The translations under genes and the position numbers were made by a program. Below are positions 8,565-16,112 of a stretch of 41,544 nt of DNA, in pieces. How positions within the stretch are numbered: position 1 is the stretch's first letter; the number at the start of each line of letters is the position of its first letter. The DNA is from Clostridia bacterium (GTDB lineage Bacteria; Bacillota; Clostridia; Oscillospirales; CAG-382), in contig JAGBUH010000115.1 in the NCBI GenBank assembly GCA_017630915.1, positions 1 through 41,544 on the forward strand, in the 5' to 3' direction. The notes under the pieces were generated by a model. That model was not told the origin of the DNA. It searched no databases and saw only the letters and a program-made list of their open reading frames with translations.

Positions 8565-9365
8565 ATGTTAAGAGAAAAGTATTGCGTACCTTTTTTGCCA
8601 CAAAATAAAGTCAAACGTGTGTTCGTGTCGGGGATAATGCCTCACGAACTTGTTGATGAACTTAAAAGTATGATGATAAAACCATACGTGCTTGGTAAAT
8701 CGAAGAATATGACCGGCGAACTTGCGTATCATCCTGATATATTAGTTAATAATTTTCGCAAGGGTTTTTGGCTTTGCGAAAATGATGCCGATTATCTTCC
8801 AAAAGGACTTCCGCCTAAATTATTTAGAGAATCTGAAACCGAACTGTCAAATTTATATCCGTTTGATTGTCCGTTCAATAATTTTCGCGCGGGACATGCC
8901 TTGGTATGCGGTAAAAGCGTTGATTATCTGATTAAAGCGTATGCTAATTATGAAGAATTGCTGAGTATATATGTTCCACAGAATTATGCAAAATGTTGTA
9001 CCGTGTTAGTTAATGAAAGCGCGGTTATAACAAGCGATTATTACATTGGAAAAACAATGCGAAAATATGGATACGATGTATTGACTATTACAGATAGTAA
9101 TGATATAGGTCTAAACGGATACAGTCACGGTTTAATTGGCGGTTGTGCAGGAAAAATCGCTGATAATCTTATAGCGTTTACCGGTGATTTGAATAAATAC
9201 CAATATGGTGAAGATATCAGATCTTTTTGTAATAATCATCATGTAGATGTAATGTCGCTTACAAATAAACCAATGTATGACTATGGTGGGATTCTTCCAA
9301 TAACAGAGATAACGTCAAATGTTGATGATGAAGATATCTCGGTAGAATTTATAACAGTTTCATAA
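8565..9365 (+). CDS. DUF6873-type protein, putative GME (amidinotransferase-like) fold
   Basis: 266 residues, no signal peptide or membrane span. The overall pattern matches an uncharacterised clostridial family annotated as DUF6873 with a guanidino-group-modifying-enzyme fold: PFLPQNKVKRVFVSG at the start, YHPDI, CPFNNFRAGHALVCG, a KCCTVLVNESAVITSD segment, then GLIGGCAGKI and IAFTGDLNKY. The fold is that of arginine deiminases and amidinotransferases, whose active-site Cys lies near the C-terminus; no catalytic set can be assigned by eye here. No convincing Shine-Dalgarno sequence is visible before the ATG at 8565. The gene is followed by a strong terminator, ending the plus-strand run. The family match is from memory. 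Confidence 0.65.
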   Translation: MLREKYCVPFLPQNKVKRVFVSGIMPHELVDELKSMMIKPYVLGKSKNMTGELAYHPDILVNNFRKGFWLCENDADYLPKGLPPKLFRESETELSNLYPFDCPFNNFRAGHALVCGKSVDYLIKAYANYEELLSIYVPQNYAKCCTVLVNESAVITSDYYIGKTMRKYGYDVLTITDSNDIGLNGYSHGLIGGCAGKIADNLIAFTGDLNKYQYGEDIRSFCNNHHVDVMSLTNKPMYDYGGILPITEITSNVDDEDISVEFITVS

Positions 9366-9367
9366 AG

Positions 9368-9394
9368 AAAAAGACCTTATATGAGGTCTTTTTT
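9368..9394 (+). terminator. Terminator after the DUF6873 gene
   Basis: AAAAAGACCT (9368-9377) pairs with AGGTCTTTTT (9384-9393) over a 6-base loop, with the T-run as part of the stem. It starts three bases after the stop codon. Confidence 0.85.
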
Positions 9395-9414
9395 ATTTTA
9401 ATCCATTCCCTATA

Positions 9415-9440
9415 TTGTATAAAATTTCTATTTTATACAA
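9415..9440. repeat. Perfect 11-bp inverted repeat, followed by a partial third copy
   Basis: TTGTATAAAAT (9415-9425) and ATTTTATACAA (9430-9440) are exact inverted copies around a TTCT loop. A related GAGTATAAAATTTT follows at 9443-9456. The element lies in the 125-base gap between two terminator hairpins. It may be an operator or part of a promoter (TATAAA at 9446-9451) for a short plus-strand RNA. It has too little GC and no T-tract to be an ordinary terminator. Confidence 0.5.
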
Positions 9441-9483
9441 TTGAGTATAAAATTTTGCAGGGAAAAGCTTACTCCCCATTTTT

Positions 9484-9514
9484 AAAGCCAACGTGAAAAT
9501 CACGTTGGCTTTTT
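9484..9514 (+). terminator. Strong hairpin with T-tract on the plus strand
   Basis: AAAGCCAACGTG (9484-9495) pairs with CACGTTGGCTTT (9501-9512) around AAAAT, and T residues run from 9510 to 9514. The U-tract is in the plus direction; on the minus strand the stem is followed by AAAAATGG. It lies 8 bases past the stop of the minus gene at 9520 and may serve it partly, but its orientation suits a plus-strand transcript for which no gene is visible. Confidence 0.65.
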
Positions 9515-9519
9515 GAATT

Positions 9520-10509
9520 TTATCCTCTATCTACAAATACAGGTTCTGTTGTGGACCAAGGGTCTTCGGGACGTTCATCGGGATGATCTTCATAATAAGG
9601 ATCAATTACATATCGTTTTATAATCGGATATGCGCAGTAAACTCCAATATATGTTAAGAATGAAAAAGCAAACATACATAACAGTAAAACAGAAAACTGC
9701 GGTAAAAGAATGTATGCATACAGGAATGCAAAAATAAAAGCAAGAGCGCCAATCAATCCGATGAAATTGCGCTTGAAGCCAAGCACAGTTAACAAAAATG
9801 CATTCTTAATCATCTTCCCTATTGTCATTTCACATGTTACAAGTTGAAGGTAGATGTAGAATCTCATTATATAATAAATAACTGCAAACACTATTGAAGC
9901 ATAGAAAAACACCAAAAATATAAATTCTGCAGATTCAGAACGATATGCAAAAATGTCATATACTAACAAACATATCAGCAAAGCGTCCATTATACCGATA
10001 ACGATACCTTGTTTAAAGTTTCGTTTTATAGAATAAAAGAAGTCGTTCCAAGTATCAACGTGTTCTCCGGTGCAAACATTTCTGATGTTATATACCATGC
10101 CAATGGTAGATAAGCCAAACGTAATGACCAATGTGAAAATGCTATACATCAAATAACGAGATATATCAGAAATTACTCTCCATTCGACCGATGCACAATA
10201 AATACTGTATAGTGATGCTATGGCAGGACTACTGTCATTCTTTGTTGCAGCGCTTATTTGCGTATATAGTGGATTTGCAGCGGTAGGAGCTGTATCATCG
10301 AGTATACCCGATAAACCAAACAACGCAACAAATAAAAATATATTACAAAGCGCAAATATCAAATTGGTTGCAGAGAACTTTCCTAACCTTGTTTTTAAAA
10401 GGCGAAAGAAAAAGCCCAAGCCTAATTTCTTATCAAATTCGACCTGTTTTTTTGTGACGCCTTTCCCGGATTTATTTGAACCGGAAAAAAAATCGTATAT
10501 CTTGCCCAT
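9520..10509 (-). CDS. YesL/DUF624-like integral membrane protein
   Basis: 329 residues with about six hydrophobic segments (about 47-69, 120-142, 170-190, 198-220, 240-262, 264-285) and hydrophilic ends. The central part has the pattern of the DUF624/YesL family: a Gly/Met-rich span, then a charged loop with TWNDFFYSIKRNFKQG leading into the next span. The C-terminus is charged and proline-rich (DPYYEDHPDERPEDPW). No activity is known for the family, which often sits with carbohydrate transport genes; here it sits behind a Xer recombinase instead, 9 bases apart, with its GAGGAT ribosome-binding site overlapping the upstream stop. It is the last gene of the proC-to-9520 minus-strand run. Confidence 0.6.
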   Translation of the reverse strand: MGKIYDFFSGSNKSGKGVTKKQVEFDKKLGLGFFFRLLKTRLGKFSATNLIFALCNIFLFVALFGLSGILDDTAPTAANPLYTQISAATKNDSSPAIASLYSIYCASVEWRVISDISRYLMYSIFTLVITFGLSTIGMVYNIRNVCTGEHVDTWNDFFYSIKRNFKQGIVIGIMDALLICLLVYDIFAYRSESAEFIFLVFFYASIVFAVIYYIMRFYIYLQLVTCEMTIGKMIKNAFLLTVLGFKRNFIGLIGALAFIFAFLYAYILLPQFSVLLLCMFAFSFLTYIGVYCAYPIIKRYVIDPYYEDHPDERPEDPWSTTEPVFVDRG

Positions 10510-10518
10510 TATTTATCC

Positions 10519-11421
10519 TCATGCGCGTGGGTGGAATTTAATGTAACTGTTTTTCATTTTATCTTTAAGGAATTGAGCATAACGTTGCGTAGAAGCAATG
10601 TCGGAATGCCCAAGAATCACTTGAATATCATGTATGTCGGCGCCGTTTTCGAGCAAATGCGCCGCAAAAGAGTGTCTTAAAGTGTGCGGGGTTATGGACT
10701 TTTTTATGCCCGCCGACTGCGTGTAACTCTTTAAAATCTTCCAAAAACCCTGTCTTGTCATTCTTTCGCCGGTTACATTCACAAAAAGTGCTTTTTCGCG
10801 CGAATCTGAAACGAACATTTTTCTCGATTTATCCAAATAAGTGGAGACAGCTTTAACCGCAATAGGATAAATCGGGATAAAACGTTCCTTATCGTCAGAA
10901 CCGCAACGTATGAAAGAAAGTTGCGTATTTACGTCATCAATATTTAATCCGATAAGTTCGGACACTTTGATGCCCGTAGCATAAAGAATTTCCAACATTG
11001 CTTTATCACGCATACCTTTTATATCGGTTGTATCGGGTTGTGCCAACAATGTTTCGACCTCTTTGGATGTTAATACCATGAGTTCTTTCTTCTCTACCTT
11101 GTCATTATGAACCGCTTTTGCAGGGTTTGATTCACAAATGCCGTTAGATATTAAATATTGATACAAACTTCTCATCGATGACAACGTACGGCTGACAGAA
11201 GACGCAGAAAGACCTTTTGCGGTCAGATAACGCTTGAAATCGGCTACAGTATCGGAATCAACAGAAGAAAAATCATCAATACGTTCGTCAAGAGCATAGT
11301 CGAGAAACTTTTCGAGGTCGCGTCTATATGCTTGGACAGTATTATCAGAGGATTTTTTGACATCCCTTAAAAAACCGAGAAAATTATTAAGTTGTGAGGT
11401 TAGATTTTCACAACCAATCAT
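10519..11421 (-). CDS. xerD: XerD-like tyrosine recombinase with altered catalytic residues
   Basis: 300 residues, the usual XerC/XerD length. The N-terminal SAM-like core-binding domain spans about 5-90 and the catalytic domain about 110-295. The box II residues are intact: His246 and Arg249 in TPHTLRHSFAAHLLENGA, His272 in LGHSDI, and the nucleophile Tyr281 in STQRY. However, box I reads YATGIKVSEL with Lys152 where the family has an essential Arg, and the beta-hairpin Lys (GKGNKER in typical XerD) is Ser175 in GSDDKER; Lys178 is close by. Xer proteins resolve chromosome dimers at dif. The two changes could mean an altered or non-catalytic protein, or a lineage variant. It follows the membrane-protein gene by 5 bases. 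Confidence 0.85.
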   Translation of the reverse strand: MIGCENLTSQLNNFLGFLRDVKKSSDNTVQAYRRDLEKFLDYALDERIDDFSSVDSDTVADFKRYLTAKGLSASSVSRTLSSMRSLYQYLISNGICESNPAKAVHNDKVEKKELMVLTSKEVETLLAQPDTTDIKGMRDKAMLEILYATGIKVSELIGLNIDDVNTQLSFIRCGSDDKERFIPIYPIAVKAVSTYLDKSRKMFVSDSREKALFVNVTGERMTRQGFWKILKSYTQSAGIKKSITPHTLRHSFAAHLLENGADIHDIQVILGHSDIASTQRYAQFLKDKMKNSYIKFHPRA

Positions 11422-11426
11422 TTTAA

Positions 11427-12047
11427 CTATCCTACCATTAAAAAATTGATAATATAACTATAAGTAATTGATATTAAATAAGTATCAATACAAGAAAAAA
11501 GTAAAAATAAAACTATGGGTTTGGATTTTTGGTATGCACTCTTCCCTTTTGAGGTGAACTTTGCAAAGAGAAATGATTCACACAAAAGTATTATTACCAA
11601 AAAGGAAAAAACTGATAAGAGACATAAAAACAACAAATAAATCATTCTATCAGAAAAAGTAAAATATGAATGCATACTATATTGTATAACGCCTATAAAG
11701 AAAGCATACATACAACATAAGAATGCAGGAATGATTTTTCCAAAAATTGAAAACGACGAAAGTGTCGTAATCACCAAAGAGCCGATTAGGAAAATGAGCG
11801 TCGTTTCATCAAAAAGAATATCATAAACATAACAAAATACAAAACTGCTTTTAGCGGCAATGCATGAGCCTAAGAATATAAATAAAAAATATTCTATCAA
11901 AAAGAAAGATAGTAACCTACTTCGTTTTAAAAACAAAACTTTTAAAAGGTCATACAATTTTTGTAAGATATTTGTTACATATCCTTTGTTGGTGTTAGTA
12001 TCGCCGACATAGATCGTTAGTGCACGAGAAGTATTGTCCACATTCAT
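11427..12047 (-). CDS. Polytopic membrane protein, possibly SpoIIM-like
   Basis: 206 residues. A hydrophilic N-terminus of about 35 residues leads to KRSRLLSFF and then about five membrane segments (about 45-63, 82-100, 103-125, 134-158, 178-200). No family is clear from sequence. Its length, number of spans and place directly upstream of a xerD-like gene recall SpoIIM (DUF95) of the spore engulfment machinery, which lies close to xerD in Bacillus, and the window has other sporulation genes. That identification is only inference; the residues conserved in SpoIIM cannot be confirmed by eye. The start ATG is preceded by GGTGAT. Confidence 0.55.
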   Translation of the reverse strand: MNVDNTSRALTIYVGDTNTNKGYVTNILQKLYDLLKVLFLKRSRLLSFFLIEYFLFIFLGSCIAAKSSFVFCYVYDILFDETTLIFLIGSLVITTLSSFSIFGKIIPAFLCCMYAFFIGVIQYSMHSYFTFSDRMIYLLFLCLLSVFSFLVIILLCESFLFAKFTSKGKSAYQKSKPIVLFLLFSCIDTYLISITYSYIINFLMVG

Positions 12048-12090
12048 TTTTTATCACCAATAAAGGTTTATGCGGACAAGTATAAAATAA

Positions 12091-12912
12091 TTACAGTTCT
12101 AACGCGATTTCATCAGCACGCTTTGTACACGCATTCATTGCCCTATCAATTGCGCCGCTGAAATCATCATCATAAAAAGAATTTAAAGCGGCGAGTGTGG
12201 TACCGTTGGGAGAAGCGACATTTTTGATTAACTGTTCAATAGAATCGCTGCTCTTTTCAATCATTGTAACTGAACCCTTAATTGTTTTTAAAATCAAAGG
12301 CAAAGCAACTTCGTTGGAAATACCTTGCTTTTCGGCTGCATCGAGCATGGATTTGACGAATAAATAAACATACGCAGGCGAAGAACCGTGAACAGAGATT
12401 ATAGGATTCATTTGCGCCTCGTCTATAATCGCAATATGCGAAATAGCTGACATCATTCTGCAAAAGAATTCAAAATCGCGTGTATTGACCAATTCATTAT
12501 GCGTAATTGCAAGAACGCCTTCACCTACCAAAATGGGTGTGCTGGGCATAGTACGAATGACTGCAATGTTACGACCTGCGGATTCGACGATATGCTTTAT
12601 GGAAACAGCAGCAGCAAACGAAACGAAAACCACACGTTCAAGCAGGTTATCAAATTCGCTCAACTGCTTCATAACACTTTTAACGATAGCGGGTTTAACC
12701 GCCAAGAAAACGATTTCGGCATCATTCACTGCAACAGAAAGTTCGGTGGTAGTGTTGATTCCTAACTCGTTGAATTTGGTGAATTTTGAAGCATCTATAT
12801 CATAAACTGTAACGTATTTTGCCGGTATCGTGCCAGAGGATACTAAACCACAAGCAACTGCACCGGCGATGTTTCCGCCGCCAATGAACAAAAGGTTTTT
12901 ATAATGCGACAT
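12091..12912 (-). CDS. proC: Pyrroline-5-carboxylate reductase
   Basis: 273 residues from the ATG at 12912, which has GAGGGA 7 bases before it; a longer frame runs back to 13020 but would span the promoter. The enzyme reduces pyrroline-5-carboxylate to proline with NAD(P)H. The Rossmann motif is FIGGGNIAGAVACGL at the N-terminus; FLAVKP and the C-terminal family segment with VASPNGTTLAAL (substrate and dimer region) are clear. Length and motifs are typical. It is the first gene of a minus-strand run that continues into the membrane protein, Xer and YesL-like genes. Confidence 0.95.
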   Translation of the reverse strand: MSHYKNLLFIGGGNIAGAVACGLVSSGTIPAKYVTVYDIDASKFTKFNELGINTTTELSVAVNDAEIVFLAVKPAIVKSVMKQLSEFDNLLERVVFVSFAAAVSIKHIVESAGRNIAVIRTMPSTPILVGEGVLAITHNELVNTRDFEFFCRMMSAISHIAIIDEAQMNPIISVHGSSPAYVYLFVKSMLDAAEKQGISNEVALPLILKTIKGSVTMIEKSSDSIEQLIKNVASPNGTTLAALNSFYDDDFSGAIDRAMNACTKRADEIALEL

Positions 12913-12948
12913 ATTATGTCCCTCGCATTTCGAATTCGTGCAATATTT

Positions 12949-12977
12949 ATAATAATATAAATCTCTTATTATTTCAA
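12949..12977 (-). promoter_or_regulatory. Promoter of proC
   Basis: On the minus strand: TTGAAA (12977-12972), 17 bases, TATTAT (12954-12949), about 37 bases before the start codon at 12912. Confidence 0.7.
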
Positions 12978-13009
12978 GTGTTTTTAATAAAATAATCCAA
13001 AATTGTGGA

Positions 13010-13047
13010 TTATGTAGCATAATTATGTAAACATAATTATGTAAACC
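13010..13047. repeat. Tandem TTATGTA repeats, Xer-half-site-like, with palindromic cores
   Basis: Three consecutive units begin at 13010, 13023 and 13037 (TTATGTAGCATAA, TTATGTAAACATAA, TTATGTAAACC). CATAATTATG occurs twice, 14 bases apart (13018-13027 and 13032-13041), and is itself a palindrome; the 14-mer CATAATTATGTAAA is exactly tandem. TTATGTAAAC is the sequence of a typical XerD half of Firmicutes dif sites, but no good XerC half is present at the required distance. An alternative is an operator with two palindromic sites upstream of the proC promoter. Confidence 0.55.
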
Positions 13048-13085
13048 ATGTCAACGTGTGCCTTATTTGGTGTTGGCACCTTGCG

Positions 13086-13112
13086 AGTATAACAATATAT
13101 TGTTTTTGTCAA
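13086..13112 (-). promoter_or_regulatory. Second copy of the pfl-type promoter/operator element
   Basis: On the minus strand TTGACA (13112-13107) is followed by an AACAATATATTGTT palindrome (13104-13091) and TATACT (13091-13086), which is preceded by a TG dinucleotide as in extended -10 promoters. The spacing is 15 bases, shorter than ideal. The -35 and palindrome repeat those of pflB with one extra A. Direction is toward proC, with a long leader of about 170 bases. It may be a regulated second proC promoter or an operator for either divergent gene. Confidence 0.5.
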
Positions 13113-13192
13113 AATATGACAGTTTTTTTATACCTATTTCGTCAAACGAAAAACAGCATTTTGCACAAATGCATTTTGGGTGAATTATTGTA

Positions 13193-13221
13193 TTGAAAAA
13201 AATTTCTTTCGATGTTATAAT
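13193..13221 (+). promoter_or_regulatory. Promoter of the pseudouridine synthase gene
   Basis: TTGAAA at 13193-13198, 17 bases, TATAAT at 13216-13221, with TGT directly before the -10 (extended -10). It rules out a coding start at 13180. The whole 345-base gap between proC and this gene thus holds this promoter, the pfl-like element, the TTATGTA repeats and the proC promoter. Confidence 0.8.
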
Positions 13222-13257
13222 ATTTACACCATTTTAAATTTATTTCGCGAGGTCAAT

Positions 13258-14205
13258 ATGCGAGAAATTAACATAGGCAAGAACGATGCAGGACAAAGAT
13301 TGGATAAGTTTCTTACAAAGAAATTTAAAAATCTTCCGATGTCTATGATGTATAAATTGATACGCAAGAAGAAAATAACAGTCAACAGAAAACGTGCAAA
13401 GGAAAACCAAATTCTTGTAGAAGGCGATTTGTTATTGATATTTGCACCTGATGATCTCTTTGATGAAAATTCTCCAAAACGTATTGTAACAAAAGGTATT
13501 GTAAACATCGCTTATGAAGATGAAAATATTTTAATAGCGGATAAAGAATCGGGGCTTCTCGTTCATTCTGATTCAAACGAAGAGGGCGATACTCTTATAG
13601 ACCGTATAACAGCTTATCTCATCGAAAAGGGTGAGTTTAACCCCGAAAACGAAAACAGTTTTGCCCCTGCCCTATGCAACAGAATAGATAGAAATACCGA
13701 GGGGCTTGTTATCGCCGCGAAAAATGCTCCTGCTTTACGTGAGATGAATGAGATTATCAAGGAAAGAAAAATTCAAAAAATCTACCTTGCAGCTGTGCAC
13801 GGTGTTATAATCCCCAAAAACGGCGAAATAAAACTTAATCTTCAAAAAGATTCAACGAATAATATTGTACGTGTTAAAGATAAAGAATCGCGCGATACGA
13901 AGTATGCAATCACTAAATATAACACAGTTTCTATTTCTCGTAACAAAGATTATTCTCTTTTGGAAATTGAATTGATTACCGGCAGAACGCATCAAATCCG
14001 CGCCTCTTTTGCTCATATCGGACACCCTCTGGTTGGTGACGGAAAATATGCGGTAAATAAAAAGGACCGTGAGATCGGTTATAAATCTCAGGCCCTATGT
14101 GCGTATTCTGTAACATTTATTGGTTGTAAAAAAAGCGCAACCCTTGGCTATCTTGACGGTTTAACCGTCAATGCAAAGAAACCGCGCTTTTTATCGCTAT
14201 TTTAA
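13258..14205 (+). CDS. RluA-family 23S rRNA pseudouridine synthase
   Basis: 315 residues from the ATG at 13258 (GAGGT ribosome-binding site). An S4 RNA-binding domain occupies about 1-70 (RLDKFLTKKF, KLIRKKKITVNRKRA), followed by the pseudouridine synthase domain. The catalytic Asp lies in NRIDRNTEGLVIAAK, where most relatives have HRLDxxTSG, so the motif is slightly divergent but keeps the Asp. GRTHQIRASFAHIGHPLVGD is the family C-terminal motif. It isomerises specific uridines in 23S rRNA; whether it acts as RluC or RluD cannot be said. The gene converges on lysA and their ends overlap by 4 bases, leaving no room for separate terminators. Confidence 0.9.
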   Translation: MREINIGKNDAGQRLDKFLTKKFKNLPMSMMYKLIRKKKITVNRKRAKENQILVEGDLLLIFAPDDLFDENSPKRIVTKGIVNIAYEDENILIADKESGLLVHSDSNEEGDTLIDRITAYLIEKGEFNPENENSFAPALCNRIDRNTEGLVIAAKNAPALREMNEIIKERKIQKIYLAAVHGVIIPKNGEIKLNLQKDSTNNIVRVKDKESRDTKYAITKYNTVSISRNKDYSLLEIELITGRTHQIRASFAHIGHPLVGDGKYAVNKKDREIGYKSQALCAYSVTFIGCKKSATLGYLDGLTVNAKKPRFLSLF

Positions 14206-15497
14206 ATTTCGTTAGCTATAATATCTTCGTATGTTTGACGTTTAACAACAAGTCGTTCATTACCGTTTGATATAGAAACCATTGCAGGTTTAGGAACTCG
14301 GTTGTAATTTGACGACATTGCATAGTTATATGCGCCTGTAACAGCAACCGCGAGGATATCACCGCGAGAGAAGTTTTGAAGTTTGATTTCATCGCTCAAA
14401 ACATCTCCGCTTTCACAGCAACGGCCTGCGATGGTGCCTAATTCTTCGGGTTCGCTATTCGCATTACTTGCGTTGTAGAATGTATACTTTGATTGATACA
14501 ATGCAAATCTGGGGTTATCGCACATACCACCGTCAATGCAGACGTATTTCTTGTAACCCTTGATTTCCTTTACAGAACCGACGGTATAAAGCGTCATACC
14601 GGCATTTGCAGCAATGTATCTGCCCATTTCAAAAAGGAATATAGGTTTATCCAAACCTCTTTCGGAAACGAGCTCGTCGAGCTCGTTTTTAATTTCGCAC
14701 ATTATTTCATCAATATCGGACTTGGAATCGCTTTCTACGTAACGAACGCCAATACCACCGCCGAGATTGATTTTTTTGAACGAATAACCAAGTTCATTTT
14801 TGACCAATAATGCAAAGTCGAGCATATTCTTTGCCGCATCTGTAAACGGGTACTTATCAAAAATTTGGCTTCCGATATGGCAATGAATACCTTCAAGATT
14901 TATATTTTTACAATTAAGTGCCGCGCTTACAAATTCAAACGCTTGACCTGTTTCGATAGGTAAACCGAATTTCGAATCGACGTTACCTGTAACTACCGCG
15001 CGGTGAGTATGAGGATCTATACCGGGTGAGAGGCGAAGCAAAATGTTTTGCACCACTCCCCTTTTAGCCGCCTCGTCATTAAGGAAATACAACTCATCGA
15101 AATTATCAACAACGAAACAGCCAATATTGTTATCAAGTGCGTATGTAATTTCGAATTCGGTTTTATTATTTCCGTGGAAATATACTTTTTCAGCAGGAAA
15201 ACCAACACTTAGCGCGGTATAAAGTTCACCGCCCGAAACAACATCTATCCCTAACCCTTCGCTGTTGATAATACGATAAATGTCCTTATAACAAAGGGCT
15301 TTGCTTGCATACAGAGGTAAACTTTCCGAACCAAAATACTTTTCAACAGTCGACTTATATTTACGGCAGTTTTCACGTATTTTGTTTTCGTCGATAAGAT
15401 ACAACGGTGTACCGTATTTTTTTGCAAGCTCAACAACATCTGCATCTGCAAAAGCAAGATGTCCGTTATCTAATACAGATATATTATTGTGTATCAT
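14202..15497 (-). CDS. lysA: Diaminopimelate decarboxylase
   Basis: 431 residues from the ATG at 15497; GGAGGT lies 4 bases before it, inside the end of the upstream ysxC gene, and the longer frame would begin at a TTG within that site. PLP enzyme of alanine-racemase fold type III that makes L-lysine from meso-diaminopimelate. Visible motifs are the PLP lysine in LYASKALCYKD, GGGIG with NLGGGIGVRY (phosphate binding), EMGRYIAANAG, and GRCCESGDVL supplying the active-site Cys of the partner subunit. It is the last gene of the DUF2812-hprK-glk-lon-ysxC operon, an unusual place for a lysine gene. Confidence 0.95.
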   Translation of the reverse strand: MIHNNISVLDNGHLAFADADVVELAKKYGTPLYLIDENKIRENCRKYKSTVEKYFGSESLPLYASKALCYKDIYRIINSEGLGIDVVSGGELYTALSVGFPAEKVYFHGNNKTEFEITYALDNNIGCFVVDNFDELYFLNDEAAKRGVVQNILLRLSPGIDPHTHRAVVTGNVDSKFGLPIETGQAFEFVSAALNCKNINLEGIHCHIGSQIFDKYPFTDAAKNMLDFALLVKNELGYSFKKINLGGGIGVRYVESDSKSDIDEIMCEIKNELDELVSERGLDKPIFLFEMGRYIAANAGMTLYTVGSVKEIKGYKKYVCIDGGMCDNPRFALYQSKYTFYNASNANSEPEELGTIAGRCCESGDVLSDEIKLQNFSRGDILAVAVTGAYNYAMSSNYNRVPKPAMVSISNGNERLVVKRQTYEDIIANEI

Positions 15498-16110
15498 CAG
15501 TACCTCCAAGAGCCATTTCGATAATTCTTTGCCAAAGTGTATCTCTACCCGTTCCCTTTAAAGATGAATAGAGTATAACCTCGGTATTACTGCGCAAAAC
15601 ACCACTTGATAACAATTTTGCGCATGCCTCGTTAAGTTGGGTTTTGTTAAGTTTGTCACATTTCGTGGCAACAACCATATATGGAACATTATAATGGTCA
15701 AGATATCCCAACATCATCTTGTCGTCTTCTGTTATCCCAACACGGATATCAATAAGTTGCAACACGTATGTGAGCGCAGAATTATCAACAAAATAATGTT
15801 CTGTCAATGCAGACCACTTATTTATATCGCTTTTTGCGCGCCTTGCAAATCCGTAACCCGGAAGGTCTACAAGGCAAAGTTTATTGTCCACCTCGTAATA
15901 ATTCACGGTAATAGTTTTACCCGGCTCGGAAGATACTCTTGCGAGCTTTTTTCTGCCTAAAAGCGAATTTATGAGTGAACTTTTACCCACGTTAGAACGT
16001 CCTACAAACGCAATCTGAGGGATACCGCCTTTGATCAATTGCCACGGCAGTCCGGCAGTCATTTTTAAATCGGTTTTATGTAGGTTTAAACCACCAAAAG
16101 ACATTTCCAT
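15484..16110 (-). CDS. ysxC: Ribosome biogenesis GTPase YsxC/EngB
   Basis: About 208 residues. Small GTPase needed for large-subunit assembly. G1 is GRSNVGKSS at about 38-46, G3 is DLPGYGFA, and G4 is TKCDK. The start is uncertain: ATG codons at 16110 and 16104 are both possible, and no clear ribosome-binding site is seen, so translation is probably coupled to lon, whose stop overlaps the site. The lon-ysxC order is conserved in Firmicutes. Confidence 0.93.
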   Translation of the reverse strand: MEMSFGGLNLHKTDLKMTAGLPWQLIKGGIPQIAFVGRSNVGKSSLINSLLGRKKLARVSSEPGKTITVNYYEVDNKLCLVDLPGYGFARRAKSDINKWSALTEHYFVDNSALTYVLQLIDIRVGITEDDKMMLGYLDHYNVPYMVVATKCDKLNKTQLNEACAKLLSSGVLRSNTEVILYSSLKGTGRDTLWQRIIEMALGGTDDTQ

Positions 16111-16112
16111 TT

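Noticed and set aside
13180-13257. N-terminal extension of the pseudouridine synthase from 13180
   Set aside because: It would overlap the -35 and -10 boxes at 13193-13221; the ATG at 13258 has a GAGGT site and begins with the S4 domain.
14153-14171. TTGACGGTT/AACCGTCAA inverted repeat at the 3' end of the pseudouridine synthase gene
   Set aside because: One-base loop, inside codons, and no T-tract follows; not a convincing terminator.
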